A stretch of 64,000 nt of DNA from DASUHT01 sp038230835 (GCA_038230835.1 JBBRMM010000007.1:72049-136048); one strand, 5' to 3'. Counted from the stretch's first letter, positions 47,704-57,247 are shown. Notes: generated by a model not told the origin, from the sequence alone. Translations and numbers: made by a program.

Positions 47704-49034
47704 GTGCCGCGGTGACAGTGGATGTACCGCAGGCGTTCACCGGTGGCGCCCGCTGGGCGATCGACACGCTGCTCTCGACGTGCGCGGATCCCGTGGCGGT
47801 GTCCTACCCCTCGTCCGCCCTGCCGGGCTCGGAGGCGGCCTGGTCCGTTTTCGCGGATGGCGGCGGCGCCGCGTCCTCGCTGCGCGACGGTGGAACACTG
47901 GATTTTGGCGACGGAGTCGAGGATCTGGTCGCGAGCACGTTCTGGCACCTCTCGCGTTGGGAGGAGCGGGCCGGTTCGCCGCGTGACGCGCACGGGCGGT
48001 TCCCGGCCTCCGCAGCGCTGGCCGATCCGCAGGAACCGGCGGTGGACACGCTGGCGGCGCGGTTTCGGGAGGCGGTCGGCAGCGCGCAGCGTGATTCGGT
48101 GTTCACGGTTGCGCTCACGCACGACGTGGACACGCCGATCCGGTGGAGTGGTCCCCACGCGCTGCGGGGCGCCGTATCGCGAGTGCGATCGGCCGCGATC
48201 GGCGGCCACTCGTCCGATCTGGCCGCGGAGCTTCGCGGGCTGGCGGCGGCGCCCGGCCACCGGCTGCGCGGCTCCGACCCGAATTGGGCGTTCGAGCGCA
48301 TTGCCGAGATCGAGCGGTCGCACGGCGGCCGGTCGACCTATTACGTGATGGCCGGGCATACGCATCCGGCCGATGGGCCGAGCGGCCCGGCGTACGATCG
48401 CGCGCGGTCGGCGATCGTTTCGCAAGTGCTGGGTCAGGGAGACGAGGTGGGCCTGCATCCGAGTTACCGCAGCAGTGGGGACGAGCGGTTGCTGGCGACC
48501 GAGAAGCGGCGGCTGGAGTCGTTCGTCGGGTCGGCGGTGCCGGGAGCTCGCTTTCACTACCTGCGGCACGAGGCGCACCGCAGCCTGTCGCAGCTGGACG
48601 CGCTGGGGTTCGTCCACGACTCGAGCCAGGGGTACGCGGAGGCGCCGGGGATGCGCGCGGGGTTCTCGTTTCCCTACTGCCCGTACGACCTGCAGGCCGA
48701 CCGGCCGCTCGGCCTGGTCGAGCTGCCGCTGGTGGTGATGGACGCCACGCTCGCGGAGCGCCGGTACCTGGGGTTGGCCGCCGAGGACGGTTTGGAGCGA
48801 GCGGTCAGGGTGCTCGAGCGCGCAGCCGAGGTGGGCGGAACGGTGGCGGTGCTGTGGCACAACGACCGCTTCGATCCGGCGTACGCCCGCGGCTGGGATC
48901 GTGTGTACGACACACTGCTGCGTTGGGTGCGGGAACGCGGCGGGCGGCTCACGACCTCGTCCGAAGCCGTCACAACCCTGTCACGCCTGCCGCACGCGGA
49001 CCGTTCGGGGTCTGACCCCGAACGCCCGTCGTGA
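47700..49034 (+). CDS. Polysaccharide-deacetylase-like protein
   Basis: 444 residues from GTG 47700, overlapping the upstream stop. The N-terminal 130 residues (TVDVPQAFTGGARWAIDTLLSTC ... VEDLVASTFWHLSRWEERAGSPRDAHGRFPASAALA) belong to the DUF7033-like part often fused to deacetylases. The catalytic half has FTVALTHDVDTPIRW (Asp-Asp position), GDEVGLHPSYRSSGDERLL (His), FHYLRHEAHRS, and VAVLWHNDRFDP. No signal peptide: cytoplasmic, acting on a precursor glycan. The last residues PHADRSGSDPERPS are encoded by a dispersed palindromic repeat (48997-49021), so the natural C-terminus may have been altered. Confidence 0.83.
   Translation: MSAAVTVDVPQAFTGGARWAIDTLLSTCADPVAVSYPSSALPGSEAAWSVFADGGGAASSLRDGGTLDFGDGVEDLVASTFWHLSRWEERAGSPRDAHGRFPASAALADPQEPAVDTLAARFREAVGSAQRDSVFTVALTHDVDTPIRWSGPHALRGAVSRVRSAAIGGHSSDLAAELRGLAAAPGHRLRGSDPNWAFERIAEIERSHGGRSTYYVMAGHTHPADGPSGPAYDRARSAIVSQVLGQGDEVGLHPSYRSSGDERLLATEKRRLESFVGSAVPGARFHYLRHEAHRSLSQLDALGFVHDSSQGYAEAPGMRAGFSFPYCPYDLQADRPLGLVELPLVVMDATLAERRYLGLAAEDGLERAVRVLERAAEVGGTVAVLWHNDRFDPAYARGWDRVYDTLLRWVRERGGRLTTSSEAVTTLSRLPHADRSGSDPERPS
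48997..49021. repeat. Palindromic repeat (CGGGGTCTGACCCCG type) inside a gene end
   Basis: GCGGACCGTTCGGGGTCTGA then CCCCG, 25 bp identical to 49113-49137. The centre TTCGGGGTCTGACCCCGAA (49005-49023) is a 19-bp palindrome. It overlaps the last codons of the deacetylase gene. Confidence 0.85.
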
Positions 49035-49072
49035 CGGGGCCGTTGCGCGGTCGTCACCGGTCCGCGTGTGAA

Positions 49073-49092
49073 TTGCGCGGGGATCCGCGCAA
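49073..49092. terminator. Hairpin between convergent genes
   Basis: TTGCGCGG-GGAT-CCGCGCAA: 8-bp perfect stem, 4-base loop, between the deacetylase (stop 49034) and the GAF/HD-GYP gene (stop 49196). No T-run; candidate bidirectional terminator. Confidence 0.4.
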
Positions 49093-49112
49093 GGCCGTGT
49101 CAGAACCGTGCC

Positions 49113-49137
49113 GCGGACCGTTCGGGGTCTGACCCCG
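49113..49137. repeat. Palindromic repeat, second copy
   Basis: Same 25 bp as 48997-49021, 116 bp downstream. It lies in the gap before the GAF/HD-GYP gene; the rest of 49035-49195 holds the hairpin and GC-rich DNA without genes. Confidence 0.85.
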
Positions 49138-49195
49138 GGGTGGGGTGCGGACCACCCGGATGGTTGGGGGGATCCCCGGAATGGGTGGGGTGGGG

Positions 49196-50322
49196 TCAGG
49201 CGGCTTCGGTGAAGCGCACGCGGCGGCGAAGCCCGCGCGCGACGACGGCCTCGAGAGCTTCGACCGCGGCCGGCATGAACTGCGAGCCGGAGCAGCGACG
49301 CAGCTCCGTCAGCGCGAGCTCCGGGCTCATCGCCTTGCGGTAGACGCGGTCCTCAGTCATCGCGTGGTACGCGTCGCACACGGCGATCACATACGAGCCG
49401 CGCGGTACCTCGGTGCCGGCCAGTCCGTCGGGATACCCGCGGCCGTCCCACCGCTCGTGGCTCGACCGCACCAGGCCGACCACCTCGGCCATGCCTGGGA
49501 TCCCGGCGATGATGTCGGCGCCGATCAGCGTGTGCCGCTTCATCACCGTGAATTCGTCGTCGGTCAGCGGGCCGGGCTTGTTCAGGATCGACTCCGGGAT
49601 TCCGATCTTGCCCACGTCGTGCAGCAGTGCACCCATGCGGGTCGCCTTCAGCTCGCGTCCCGACAGCCCGAGCTCGTCGCCAACCGCCACCGCGAACTCT
49701 GCGATGGCCTGCGCATGACCGCCCGTGTAGGCGTCCTTGGCCTCGAGTGCCGCCGCGAGTGCTGCCACCGTCGCAACGTGCTGCTCCTCCAGCCGCTCCG
49801 CGAGCTGCGAGACCGAGAGCACGATGCCGGCCTGGTCGGCCAGCAGACGGCAGAACTGCATCTCGAGGCTGGTGAAACGGCGGGGACGGGTATCCAGCAG
49901 CTCGATCAGGCCGCACACCCTGTTTCCATCACGAGCGGCGCCATCAGGCTGGCCTTGAATCCGATCTCCTCCAGGAACGCGTGCTCGGCCGGGTCGCCGC
50001 CGTCGCCGACGGTCGTGGTCACCTCGACGAGTTCGGTGACGACGCGCCTGGTCGCCGGATACTGATCCAGCGGATAGTCCTCTGCGGCGATGGACAGCTG
50101 AGCAGGCGGGATCACGTACGCCGCCCAGTCCGTCACCTTCTCGCTGGCCGGGTCGTACGTCGAAATCAGACAGCCCGAGGCGTCGAACAGCAGTGTCAAC
50201 TCGCGCGCGAAGAGCGACATCGCCTCTGGCACGTCGCCCGCGGAGGCAAGGGACCTCGTGGCCTCGATCACCGCGATCAGGTCCGAGTAGCGCCGGTCCG
50301 TGGGTTCGTTTGCCGAGGGCAT
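49196..50322 (-). pseudogene. GAF plus HD-GYP phosphodiesterase-type protein, interrupted by a frameshift
   Basis: Two overlapping frames make one protein. Part 1 from ATG 50322 encodes about 135 residues of a GAF domain and ends ...KASLMAPLVMETGCAA. Part 2, from about 49918, continues VCGLIELLDTRPRRFTSLEMQFCRLLADQAGIVLS and an HD-GYP domain: AKDAYTGGHAQAIAEFA, MGALLHDVGKIGIPESILNKPG (HD), MKRHTLIGADI, SSHERWDGRGYPDGLAG and VIAVCDAYHAMTEDR. Inserting one base near 49925 restores the reading (PLVMEDRVCGLIELL). HD-GYP proteins degrade cyclic di-GMP; a PilZ protein (63557) is also encoded in the window. Either a recent mutation or a sequencing error. Confidence 0.75.
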
Positions 50323-50365
50323 GTTCCAGAAACGTATCGGCACTCCACCACGGAACTTGAGTCCC

Positions 50366-53053
50366 TCAGCGGTTTCGCCCGTGTGCGCGACGGCGTTTTC
50401 TGGTCGGTGCCGGAGGCGGCTGAAGAGGTGTCGCGGGAGCCGGCAGGACGGGCGCGATCCCACCGGCGACCGCGACCGCAGGCTGCCCCGTCGTGGGCAG
50501 CTCGCCGGCACGGGCGAGGTCGGAGCGGCGCTTGACGAAGGCCGGCTGGCGCTCCATCAGAATCGCCAACAGGGGCGCGGCGATGAAGATCGACGAATAG
50601 GCACCTGACGCCACGCCCACGATCAGTGCGAACGCGAAGTCGGTCAGCGAACCGGACCCGAAGACGAACAGCAGCACGACCGGGATCAGCGTCACGACCG
50701 ACGTGTTCAGCGAGCGGGTGATCGTCTCCGCAAGCGACTCGTTGACGATCTTGGAAGCGGTGTAGCGACGCAGGATGGGCACGTTCTCACGCACGCGGTC
50801 GAACACGATCACCGTGTCGTACAGCGAGTAGCCGAGCACCGTCAGTACGGCCGCCACCGTGTCCGCGGTGACCGATCTCCCGGACAGCGAGTAGACGCCG
50901 ATGGTGAGCAGGATGTCGTGGCCCAGCGCCACCATCACCGGCACCGCGAATGTCCACTCGAAGCGGTAGGTGACGTACAGGAAGATGATGATCAGCGAAA
51001 AGACGATCGCCAGGTAGGCGCTGTTCAGTACCGACTGGCCGAACGACGACGAGACGTTCTTGACGCTGAGCTGCGTCGCACCGGCGTTCTGCGGGTTCTC
51101 GAGCGCGCTGGTCAGCTTCTTCTGCACGTCGGAGCTGAGGAAATGCGACTGCACCTGGAAGTGCGTGAACGTGTTGGACTGCGTCTGATGGGCGCCAACC
51201 ACCCCGCGGACGACCGTTTCCGAGCCGGTGAAGGGGTCGACCAGGGTCGACATCTGAGTCTGGGTGAGCGCCTTGGTGGTATGGAAGTCGAGCTGGCTGC
51301 CGCCGGTGAAGTCGATGCCCCGGTTGAGGCCGGACGTCCCCAGGCTGATCGCTCCCACGACCAGAACGATCCCCGAGAAGGCGAACCACCAGGTCTTGCG
51401 GCCGATGAAGTCGAACCGTTTCCAGCGGTCGCCGGTGCCGATCGCGCCCAGCACGCGCCGCGACGACATGAAGGCGAAGCCTGAGAGCACCATCAGCAGC
51501 GCGCGGGTGGCCACGACGGCCGTGAAGATCGACGTCACCACGCCGATCAGCAGCATCAGCGCGAAGCCCTTGACGCTCGACGTGGCCGACGCATACAGCA
51601 CCGCGGCAGTGATCAGCGTCACCACGTTGGCATCGATGATGGTGTGGAAGCCGCGCCGGTACCCGGTTGCGATCGCGGCGCGAATGCTTCGCCCAGCGCG
51701 CACCTCCTCCTTGATGCGCTCGAAGATGACGATGTTGGCGTCGGCGGCGACGCCGATCGTGAGGATCGTGCCCGCGATCCCCGGCAGCGTCATCGTCACC
51801 GGCAGAATGGCCACGATCCCGGCCAGCAGCAGCCCGTAGATGATCAGCGCGATATCGGCGATCAGGCCCAGGAAGCCGTAGAACGCGATCAAAAAGACCA
51901 TCACGAACGCGAGGCCGATGCCACCCGCGATGAGGCCGCTGCGCAGCGAGTCCTTACCCAGCGTCGCCGACACGATGCTCTCGGACAGCGTGGCGAAGCT
52001 GACCGGCAGCGTGCCGGACTGGATCTCGAGCGTGAGCCGGTCCGCGGACGGCTTGGAGATGTTCGTGATCTCGCTGCCCGGGTTCAGGTCGTTGATCGTG
52101 TTGATGCCCTGGGGGAACTGGCCCGGGTTCACGGTCGGCGTGGATACCAGCTTGCCCGCGACCACGATTGCGTTCGGAAAGCCCTGACTGTTGCCCTGAC
52201 TGTTGGCCTCATCGACCGTGCTCCTGGTGATGGTCAGGAAGTCCTTCGCGCCGTTGCCGCGGTAGGACAGGGAAACGATCGGGTTCCCGGCCTGGTCGGT
52301 GGTGGACGACGCGGAACTGATCTCGCTCGCGGTCACCACCTGACCGGGAGGCGGCTTCTGGAACAGGTACCAGACCACAGGGGTGCTCTTCGCTGTGGCA
52401 CCGATGCAGCCGTCCACGACGTTTTCGCACGACACCGCCATCGTGCCTGCGGGCACGAAGAGCCACTTGGTGCCCGCGGGCTGGGCCTTGGCGCCCACGA
52501 TCTGCAGGACCTGCTGCTGCGTTCGCAGAATCGGAGCCTTGCGGTAGAACTGTCTGGTCTTGGCGTCGAATAGCGCCCACTGGGCGGCGGTGGCGGGATC
52601 CGCCCCCTTCTGCTGGTCGGCGCGGGTCAGGAGGTCGTACGCCGAGTTGTCCGGCGCCACCGAGAATTTCTGACCGCCGAGCCATGAGACCTTGCTGAGG
52701 TACTTGTAGAAGTCGAAGTTGAGAAAACCGCCGGCCGTCAGCAGGTCGGACACCTGGTTGGGGTTCTTGGTGCCGGGGATCGAGATCTCGATCGTGTTCC
52801 CGCTGGCGGTGCGCACCTCGGGCTGCAGCGTGCCGTTGGGATCGATCCGCTTGCGCATCACCGCGGCAGCCTCGTCGAGGATCGTCTGGGTCACGGGCTG
52901 GTTGTTGGTCGGCTCGGCCTTGAGCACCACCTGCAGGCCGCCCTTGAGGTCGAGCCCCTGGGTGAAGCCCTTGACCGAGACCGCCACCGCCGATGCCGCC
53001 GCCAGGGCGATCACCACCGCCAGCACCAGCAGGTTCTTGCGCTTCTCGCTCAC
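50366..53053 (-). CDS. secDF: Fused protein translocase subunit SecDF
   Basis: 895 residues, SecD and SecF joined in one chain. SecD half: N-terminal helix KNLLVLAVVIALAAASAVAVS, GLDLKGGLQVVL, the P1 domain, then LRSGLIAGGIGLAFVMVFLIAFYG, AGTILTIGVAADANIVIFERIKEEVRAGRS. SecF half from about 560: TWWFAFSGIVLVVGAISLGTSGLNRGIDFTGGSQLDF, VMVALGHDILLTIGVYSL, LTVLGYSLYDTVIVFDRVREN and SLNTSVVTLIPVVLLFVFG. Twelve membrane helices expected. Uses proton-motive force to pull exported proteins. Coupled to tgt by GTGA overlap; yajC is not between them. Ends with a basic Pro-rich tail. Confidence 0.94.
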   Translation of the reverse strand: MSEKRKNLLVLAVVIALAAASAVAVSVKGFTQGLDLKGGLQVVLKAEPTNNQPVTQTILDEAAAVMRKRIDPNGTLQPEVRTASGNTIEISIPGTKNPNQVSDLLTAGGFLNFDFYKYLSKVSWLGGQKFSVAPDNSAYDLLTRADQQKGADPATAAQWALFDAKTRQFYRKAPILRTQQQVLQIVGAKAQPAGTKWLFVPAGTMAVSCENVVDGCIGATAKSTPVVWYLFQKPPPGQVVTASEISSASSTTDQAGNPIVSLSYRGNGAKDFLTITRSTVDEANSQGNSQGFPNAIVVAGKLVSTPTVNPGQFPQGINTINDLNPGSEITNISKPSADRLTLEIQSGTLPVSFATLSESIVSATLGKDSLRSGLIAGGIGLAFVMVFLIAFYGFLGLIADIALIIYGLLLAGIVAILPVTMTLPGIAGTILTIGVAADANIVIFERIKEEVRAGRSIRAAIATGYRRGFHTIIDANVVTLITAAVLYASATSSVKGFALMLLIGVVTSIFTAVVATRALLMVLSGFAFMSSRRVLGAIGTGDRWKRFDFIGRKTWWFAFSGIVLVVGAISLGTSGLNRGIDFTGGSQLDFHTTKALTQTQMSTLVDPFTGSETVVRGVVGAHQTQSNTFTHFQVQSHFLSSDVQKKLTSALENPQNAGATQLSVKNVSSSFGQSVLNSAYLAIVFSLIIIFLYVTYRFEWTFAVPVMVALGHDILLTIGVYSLSGRSVTADTVAAVLTVLGYSLYDTVIVFDRVRENVPILRRYTASKIVNESLAETITRSLNTSVVTLIPVVLLFVFGSGSLTDFAFALIVGVASGAYSSIFIAAPLLAILMERQPAFVKRRSDLARAGELPTTGQPAVAVAGGIAPVLPAPATPLQPPPAPTRKRRRAHGRNR

Positions 53054-54174
53054 GAGTCGGCAATTCTAGCCGCGGCGCTGCGCTCCTCCCGCCACGCGTC
53101 GAACCGCCCGCCGACGATCGCGGCGCGGGCCGACCGCACGGTGTCCAGGATCTGGTGCAGGTTGTGCAGCGTGAGCAGCCGAAGCCCCGAGATCTCGCCC
53201 TGGGTGACGAGATGCCGGATGTAGGCGCGCGAGAACCCCGGCCCGCAGGCCGGGCACGCGCAGCCTTCGACCAGGGGCCGCGGGTCGCTCGCGAACCCCG
53301 CGTTTCGCAGATTCAGCCTTCCCGTGGGCGTGATGGCGCTGCCGGTGCGCCCAAGCCGAGTGGGCAGCACGCAGTCGAACATGTCGATCCCGCGGGCGAT
53401 CATGTCGACCAGGCCGTCGGCGTCTCCCAGTCCCATGAAGTAGCGCGGTCGATCCGCCGGCAGCAGCGGCGCGGTGGCACTCACGGTGTCGAGCATCGGC
53501 CCGCGCTCCTCGCCGACCGAGAGCCCGCCGATCGCGTAGCCGTCGAAGTCGAGAGCTGTGATCTCCTCCGCGCTCTGCTCGCGCAGGGCGCGATCGGTGC
53601 CGCCCTGGACGATGCCGAACCGCAGCTGTCCAGGTGCGACATCGCAGCTGCGAGACCGGCCCGCCCACAGCGACGTACGGCGGACGGCGGCCTGCAGCGC
53701 CGGACGTTCGACCCCGGCCGGCGGGCACTCGTCGAACGCCATCCCGATGTCGGAGCCCAGCAGCCGCTGGACGCCCATCGCCAGCTCAGGGGTGAACTGG
53801 TGGTTCGAGCCGTCGTACACCGACTGGAACCGCACCCCGTCGTCGTCGATCCGCAGCGCCGTATGGCGCAGCGAAAAGACCTGGAATCCACCCGAGTCGG
53901 TCAGCAGCGGTCGCTGCCAGCGCATGAAGGCGTGCAGACCACCCAGCTCGGCGATCAGTTCGGCCCCGGGGCGGAAGAACAGGTGGTACGTGTTTCCGAG
54001 CACGATCTGAGCGCCCAGCCCCTCCAACTCGTCCGGCAGCACCGCTTTAACACTGGCCTTGGTTCCGACCGGCATGAACACCGGTGTCTCGACGGCGCCG
54101 TGGGCGGTGTGCAGAACCCCGGCACGGGCATTGCCGTCGGTGGCGAGGATGTCGAAGCGGCCGGGCTCGGTCAC
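53050..54174 (-). CDS. tgt: tRNA-guanine transglycosylase
   Basis: 374 residues from GTG 54174, overlapping the queA stop. TIM-barrel enzyme replacing G34 with preQ1. Seen: VFMPVGTKASVKAVLPDELEGLGAQIVLGNTYHL, LLTDSGGFQVFSL (catalytic Asp), GIVQGGTDRALREQSAEEI, GYAIGGLSVGE, and the zinc site CACPACGPGFSRAYIRHL (CxCxxC...H). Works with QueA of the same operon in queuosine synthesis; no preQ1 synthesis genes in the window. Confidence 0.95.
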   Translation of the reverse strand: MTEPGRFDILATDGNARAGVLHTAHGAVETPVFMPVGTKASVKAVLPDELEGLGAQIVLGNTYHLFFRPGAELIAELGGLHAFMRWQRPLLTDSGGFQVFSLRHTALRIDDDGVRFQSVYDGSNHQFTPELAMGVQRLLGSDIGMAFDECPPAGVERPALQAAVRRTSLWAGRSRSCDVAPGQLRFGIVQGGTDRALREQSAEEITALDFDGYAIGGLSVGEERGPMLDTVSATAPLLPADRPRYFMGLGDADGLVDMIARGIDMFDCVLPTRLGRTGSAITPTGRLNLRNAGFASDPRPLVEGCACPACGPGFSRAYIRHLVTQGEISGLRLLTLHNLHQILDTVRSARAAIVGGRFDAWREERSAAARIADS

Positions 54175-55178
54175 AGGATCAGACTGGCGTCACCGAAGGA
54201 GTAGAAGCGGTAGCGCTCGGCGACCGCCGTACGGTACAGGGCGCGGGTCTGCTCGACCCCGGCGAACGCCATCACCAGCCCCAGCAGCGTCGAGCGAGGG
54301 AGGTGGAAGTTGGTCACCATCGCTCCGACCGCACGGAAACGATGACCAGGGGTGATCAGGAGCCGGGTGCGGCCTTCCAGCGGTGCCGCCGGTTCACCCC
54401 AGACCGTCTCCAGCACCCGTACCACGGTGGTGCCGACAGCCACCACCCTGCTGCCGCGGGCGATGGCGGCCGTAATCGCCTCCGCGGCGGGGGGTGTGAC
54501 GCTGTAGCGCTCGGTGTGCACCGGATGATCGGCCAGGTCGTCAACCAGCACCGGGCGGAAGGTGTCGAGGCCCACGCCGAGCGTGATCGCGACCACCTCG
54601 TGTCGCGCACGCAGCTCGGCCCACAGCTGGTCGGTGAAGTGCAGGCCGGCGGTCGGAGCGGCGGCCGACCCGGGGTCGGCGGCGTACACCGTCTGATAGC
54701 GACCGGGATCGGACAGCGTCTGGTGGATGTATGGCGGCAGCGGCATCTCCCCCACCTCGGCCAGCGCATCGGCGAGCGCGCCGTCCAGGATCGGCGCGAC
54801 CCGCACCCGGCCCTCTCCCAGCCGTTCGGCGAGTCGAAACCCGACCCGCCCCGCGGCCACCGTCTCCCCCACGCGCAGTCGGGCGTACGGGCGCGCCAGT
54901 GCGTCCCACTCGCCGTTGGCCCTTGGCTCGAGCAGCAGTAGCTCGACGGCGCCGCCGCTGGTCCGGCGGGCCCGCACGCGTACCGGGAGCACGCGGGTGT
55001 CGTTGACGACCACCAGATCGTCCGCACGCAACTCGTCGAGCAGGTCAGCGAACCGGCGGTGGCGGGTGACCGCGGTCGACCGGTCGTAGACCAGCAGCCG
55101 CGAGCTGGAGCGAGGCTCCACGGGAGACTGGGCGATCAGCTCTGGGGGGAGCGCGTACTCGAGGGCTTCAGTTCGCAT
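54171..55178 (-). CDS. queA: S-adenosylmethionine:tRNA ribosyltransferase-isomerase
   Basis: 335 residues. N-terminal YALPPELIAQSPVEPRSSSRLLVYDR, LVVVNDTRVLPVRVRARR, AAPTAGLHFTDQLWAEL, ITLGVGLDTFRPV, HTERYSVTP and GAMVTNFHLPRSTLLGLVMAFAG are the family signatures. Adds the epoxycyclopentane ring to preQ1-tRNA, the step after Tgt. Its 5' end overlaps the upstream hypothetical gene by 43 bp. Confidence 0.94.
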   Translation of the reverse strand: MRTEALEYALPPELIAQSPVEPRSSSRLLVYDRSTAVTRHRRFADLLDELRADDLVVVNDTRVLPVRVRARRTSGGAVELLLLEPRANGEWDALARPYARLRVGETVAAGRVGFRLAERLGEGRVRVAPILDGALADALAEVGEMPLPPYIHQTLSDPGRYQTVYAADPGSAAAPTAGLHFTDQLWAELRARHEVVAITLGVGLDTFRPVLVDDLADHPVHTERYSVTPPAAEAITAAIARGSRVVAVGTTVVRVLETVWGEPAAPLEGRTRLLITPGHRFRAVGAMVTNFHLPRSTLLGLVMAFAGVEQTRALYRTAVAERYRFYSFGDASLIL

Positions 55179-55597
55179 CGCGCCTTGTCGGTCGGGGATC
55201 CAATGGTGCGTACCGGGATGTAGGGGTAGGAGGTGTCACCGACCAGCAGCCGGCCACTGGTGATCCGCCACACGCCCGCCCGGCGGGCCAGGCGGAGGAA
55301 GCCGCGGCCGCTCCGCCACGACCCCGCGAAGTCGAACTGGATGTGTGCCCAGCCGCTACCGTCGGTGTATTCGACCACCGGGCCGGTGACGGCAACCCCG
55401 GATCCGGTGATCACGCCGAGTTGCCGGCGGAAGCCCGGCTGAAGCTGGAAGCAGCGTGCGGACAGCACGTAGGCCGTGTCCTTGGAGGCGCTCTCGATCG
55501 CCGTCAGGCCCCACGCCGACCCGGCAAGGAGGACGGCGATCGAGCCGGCGCCGAGAATGAACCATTGGCGGTGGATGCTTGGCGGTCGGAGACGCAC
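55136..55597 (-). CDS. Hypothetical membrane-anchored protein between ruvB and queA
   Basis: 153 residues. One N-terminal helix (WFILGAGSIAVLLAGSAWGLTAI) then a small beta-rich extracytoplasmic domain (YVLSARCFQLQPGFRRQLGVITGSGVAVTGPVVEYTDGSGWAHIQFDFAGSWRSGRGFLRLARRAGVWRITSGRLLVG) with two Cys. I do not recognise the family. Overlaps queA's start by 43 bp and follows ruvB after 34 bp, so it is probably a real member of the operon; its role is unknown. Confidence 0.6.
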   Translation of the reverse strand: MRLRPPSIHRQWFILGAGSIAVLLAGSAWGLTAIESASKDTAYVLSARCFQLQPGFRRQLGVITGSGVAVTGPVVEYTDGSGWAHIQFDFAGSWRSGRGFLRLARRAGVWRITSGRLLVGDTSYPYIPVRTIGSPTDKARCELKPSSTRSPQS

Positions 55598-55631
55598 GCT
55601 CCGAATGATGGCAGGAGCTCAGATCGCCGGC

Positions 55632-56666
55632 TCAACCATCGCCGAACAGGCGCGGGTCGCGGGCCGGCCGGGGCAGCCCCAGGTGGCTGTATCCGGCCGG
55701 CGCGAGCATCCGCCCGCGCGGTGTGCGCTGCAGGAACCCGAGCTGGATCAGGTACGGCTCGTACACATCCTCCAGCGTCTCGGTGTCCTCGCCGATCGCG
55801 ACCGCGAGGGTCGAGAGGCCCACCGGGCCGCCCGAGAACCGCTGGGCGATCGCGTCCAGGATCGCGCGGTCGATGCGTTCCAGGCCGGCCGGGTCGACGT
55901 CGAGCAGGGACAGGGCCTGGCCGGCCACGTGCTCGGTGATCGCACCCTCGTGCTCGACCTGAGCGACGTCACGCACGCGGCGCAGGATGCGGTTGGCCAC
56001 TCGAGGCGTGCCTCGCGACCGGCGGGCGATCTCGCCCGCGGCGGCAGGCTCGATCTCGACCTGGAGGATCGAAGCCGACCGAACGACGATCTCGGCGATC
56101 TCGGCTGCGGTGTAGTAGTCGAGGCGGTGCGTGATCCCGAACCGGTCACGCAGCGGCGTCGTCAGTAGTCCGGTGCGTGTCGTCGCGCCGACCAGCGTGA
56201 ATGGTTTCAGATCGAGCCGCAGCGACTGCGCCCCCGGCCCCTGGCCGACCACGATGTCGATGCAGCCGTCCTCCATGGCCGGATACAGAAGCTCCTCGAT
56301 CGAGCGGTTGAGGCGGTGGATCTCGTCGATGAACAGCACATCGTGGCTGTCGAGCGCGGTCAGGATGGCCGCCATGTCGGCCTTGCGGTCGACGGCCGGG
56401 CCGGACATGATGCGCAGCGTCGTCCCCATCTCGGCGGCGATGATGCCCGCCAGCGACGTCTTGCCGAGCCCCGGCGGCCCCGCGAGCAGGACGTGCTCGC
56501 ACGGTTCACCGCGCGCCCGCGCAGCCTGCAGGAAGATGCTGAGCTGCTTGCGGATCTGGGTCTGACCGATGAACTCTTCCAGCCGCCGCGGGCGCAGACT
56601 GCGGTCGAACTCCTCTTCGCCGGGCGCAAGCAGTGCGTCGGGCAGTCGGGTGATCTCGCTGCTCAC
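55632..56666 (-). CDS. ruvB: Holliday junction branch-migration ATPase RuvB
   Basis: 344 residues. Walker A GPPGLGKT (63-70), Walker [12 protein letters not shown], sensor 1 [20 protein letters not shown], sensor 2 arginine in [18 protein letters not shown], and the C-terminal winged helix ([37 protein letters not shown]). Start at 56666 overlaps the ruvA stop (GTGA). Hexameric motor with RuvA and RuvC. Confidence 0.96.
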   Translation of the reverse strand: MSSEITRLPDALLAPGEEEFDRSLRPRRLEEFIGQTQIRKQLSIFLQAARARGEPCEHVLLAGPPGLGKTSLAGIIAAEMGTTLRIMSGPAVDRKADMAAILTALDSHDVLFIDEIHRLNRSIEELLYPAMEDGCIDIVVGQGPGAQSLRLDLKPFTLVGATTRTGLLTTPLRDRFGITHRLDYYTAAEIAEIVVRSASILQVEIEPAAAGEIARRSRGTPRVANRILRRVRDVAQVEHEGAITEHVAGQALSLLDVDPAGLERIDRAILDAIAQRFSGGPVGLSTLAVAIGEDTETLEDVYEPYLIQLGFLQRTPRGRMLAPAGYSHLGLPRPARDPRLFGDG

Positions 56667-57247
56667 GCGGATCGCCCGGCCAGAGCCGCCCGCACCCGGT
56701 CAGCTACCGGGAGCCCCGACTTCACCCCGAGCAGCGAGTCCTCGGCCTCGGCAACGCTCAGCCCCAGGCCGACCAGCGCGTCTCGCGCCGCCGTGTGGTC
56801 GTCTCGTACCATCTCTCCCGACCCCGGTCGGGGGTCGGGCACCACCGTACCGACCTTGTCCTTGAGGTCGATCACGACCCGCTCGGCGGTCTTGCGCCCG
56901 ATCCCGGGGATGCTGGTGAAGAGCGCATGGTCGGCGGTCGCCACCGCCCGCCGGATCTGGTCGGGGGCGTACCCGGACACAATCGCGAGCGCCACCTTGG
57001 GGCCGACCCCCGACACGCCGAGCAGCAGCTCGAACAGCTCCCGTTCGCCTGCTCCGGCAAACCCGAACAGCTGCATGGCATCCTCACGCACGTGCAGGTG
57101 TGTGACCAGGGTCAGCTCGCCGTCGGCGTCGGCTGCCAGCCGGCAGGCGCGGGCGGTTGCACTCAGCAGGTACCCAACCCCGCCCACATCCAGCAGCACC
57201 GTCCCGGCTCCCACCCCGGAGACTCGTCCGCGCAGTGACGCGATCAC
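56663..57247 (-). CDS. ruvA: Holliday junction DNA-binding protein RuvA
   Basis: 194 residues from GTG 57247, overlapping the ruvC stop. OB-fold N-terminus [28 protein letters not shown], HhH motifs [18 protein letters not shown] and [19 protein letters not shown], and the mobile domain III ([22 protein letters not shown]) that contacts RuvB. A frame reaching 58114 is rejected because it runs over ruvC. Confidence 0.95.
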   Translation of the reverse strand: MIASLRGRVSGVGAGTVLLDVGGVGYLLSATARACRLAADADGELTLVTHLHVREDAMQLFGFAGAGERELFELLLGVSGVGPKVALAIVSGYAPDQIRRAVATADHALFTSIPGIGRKTAERVVIDLKDKVGTVVPDPRPGSGEMVRDDHTAARDALVGLGLSVAEAEDSLLGVKSGLPVADRVRAALAGRSA

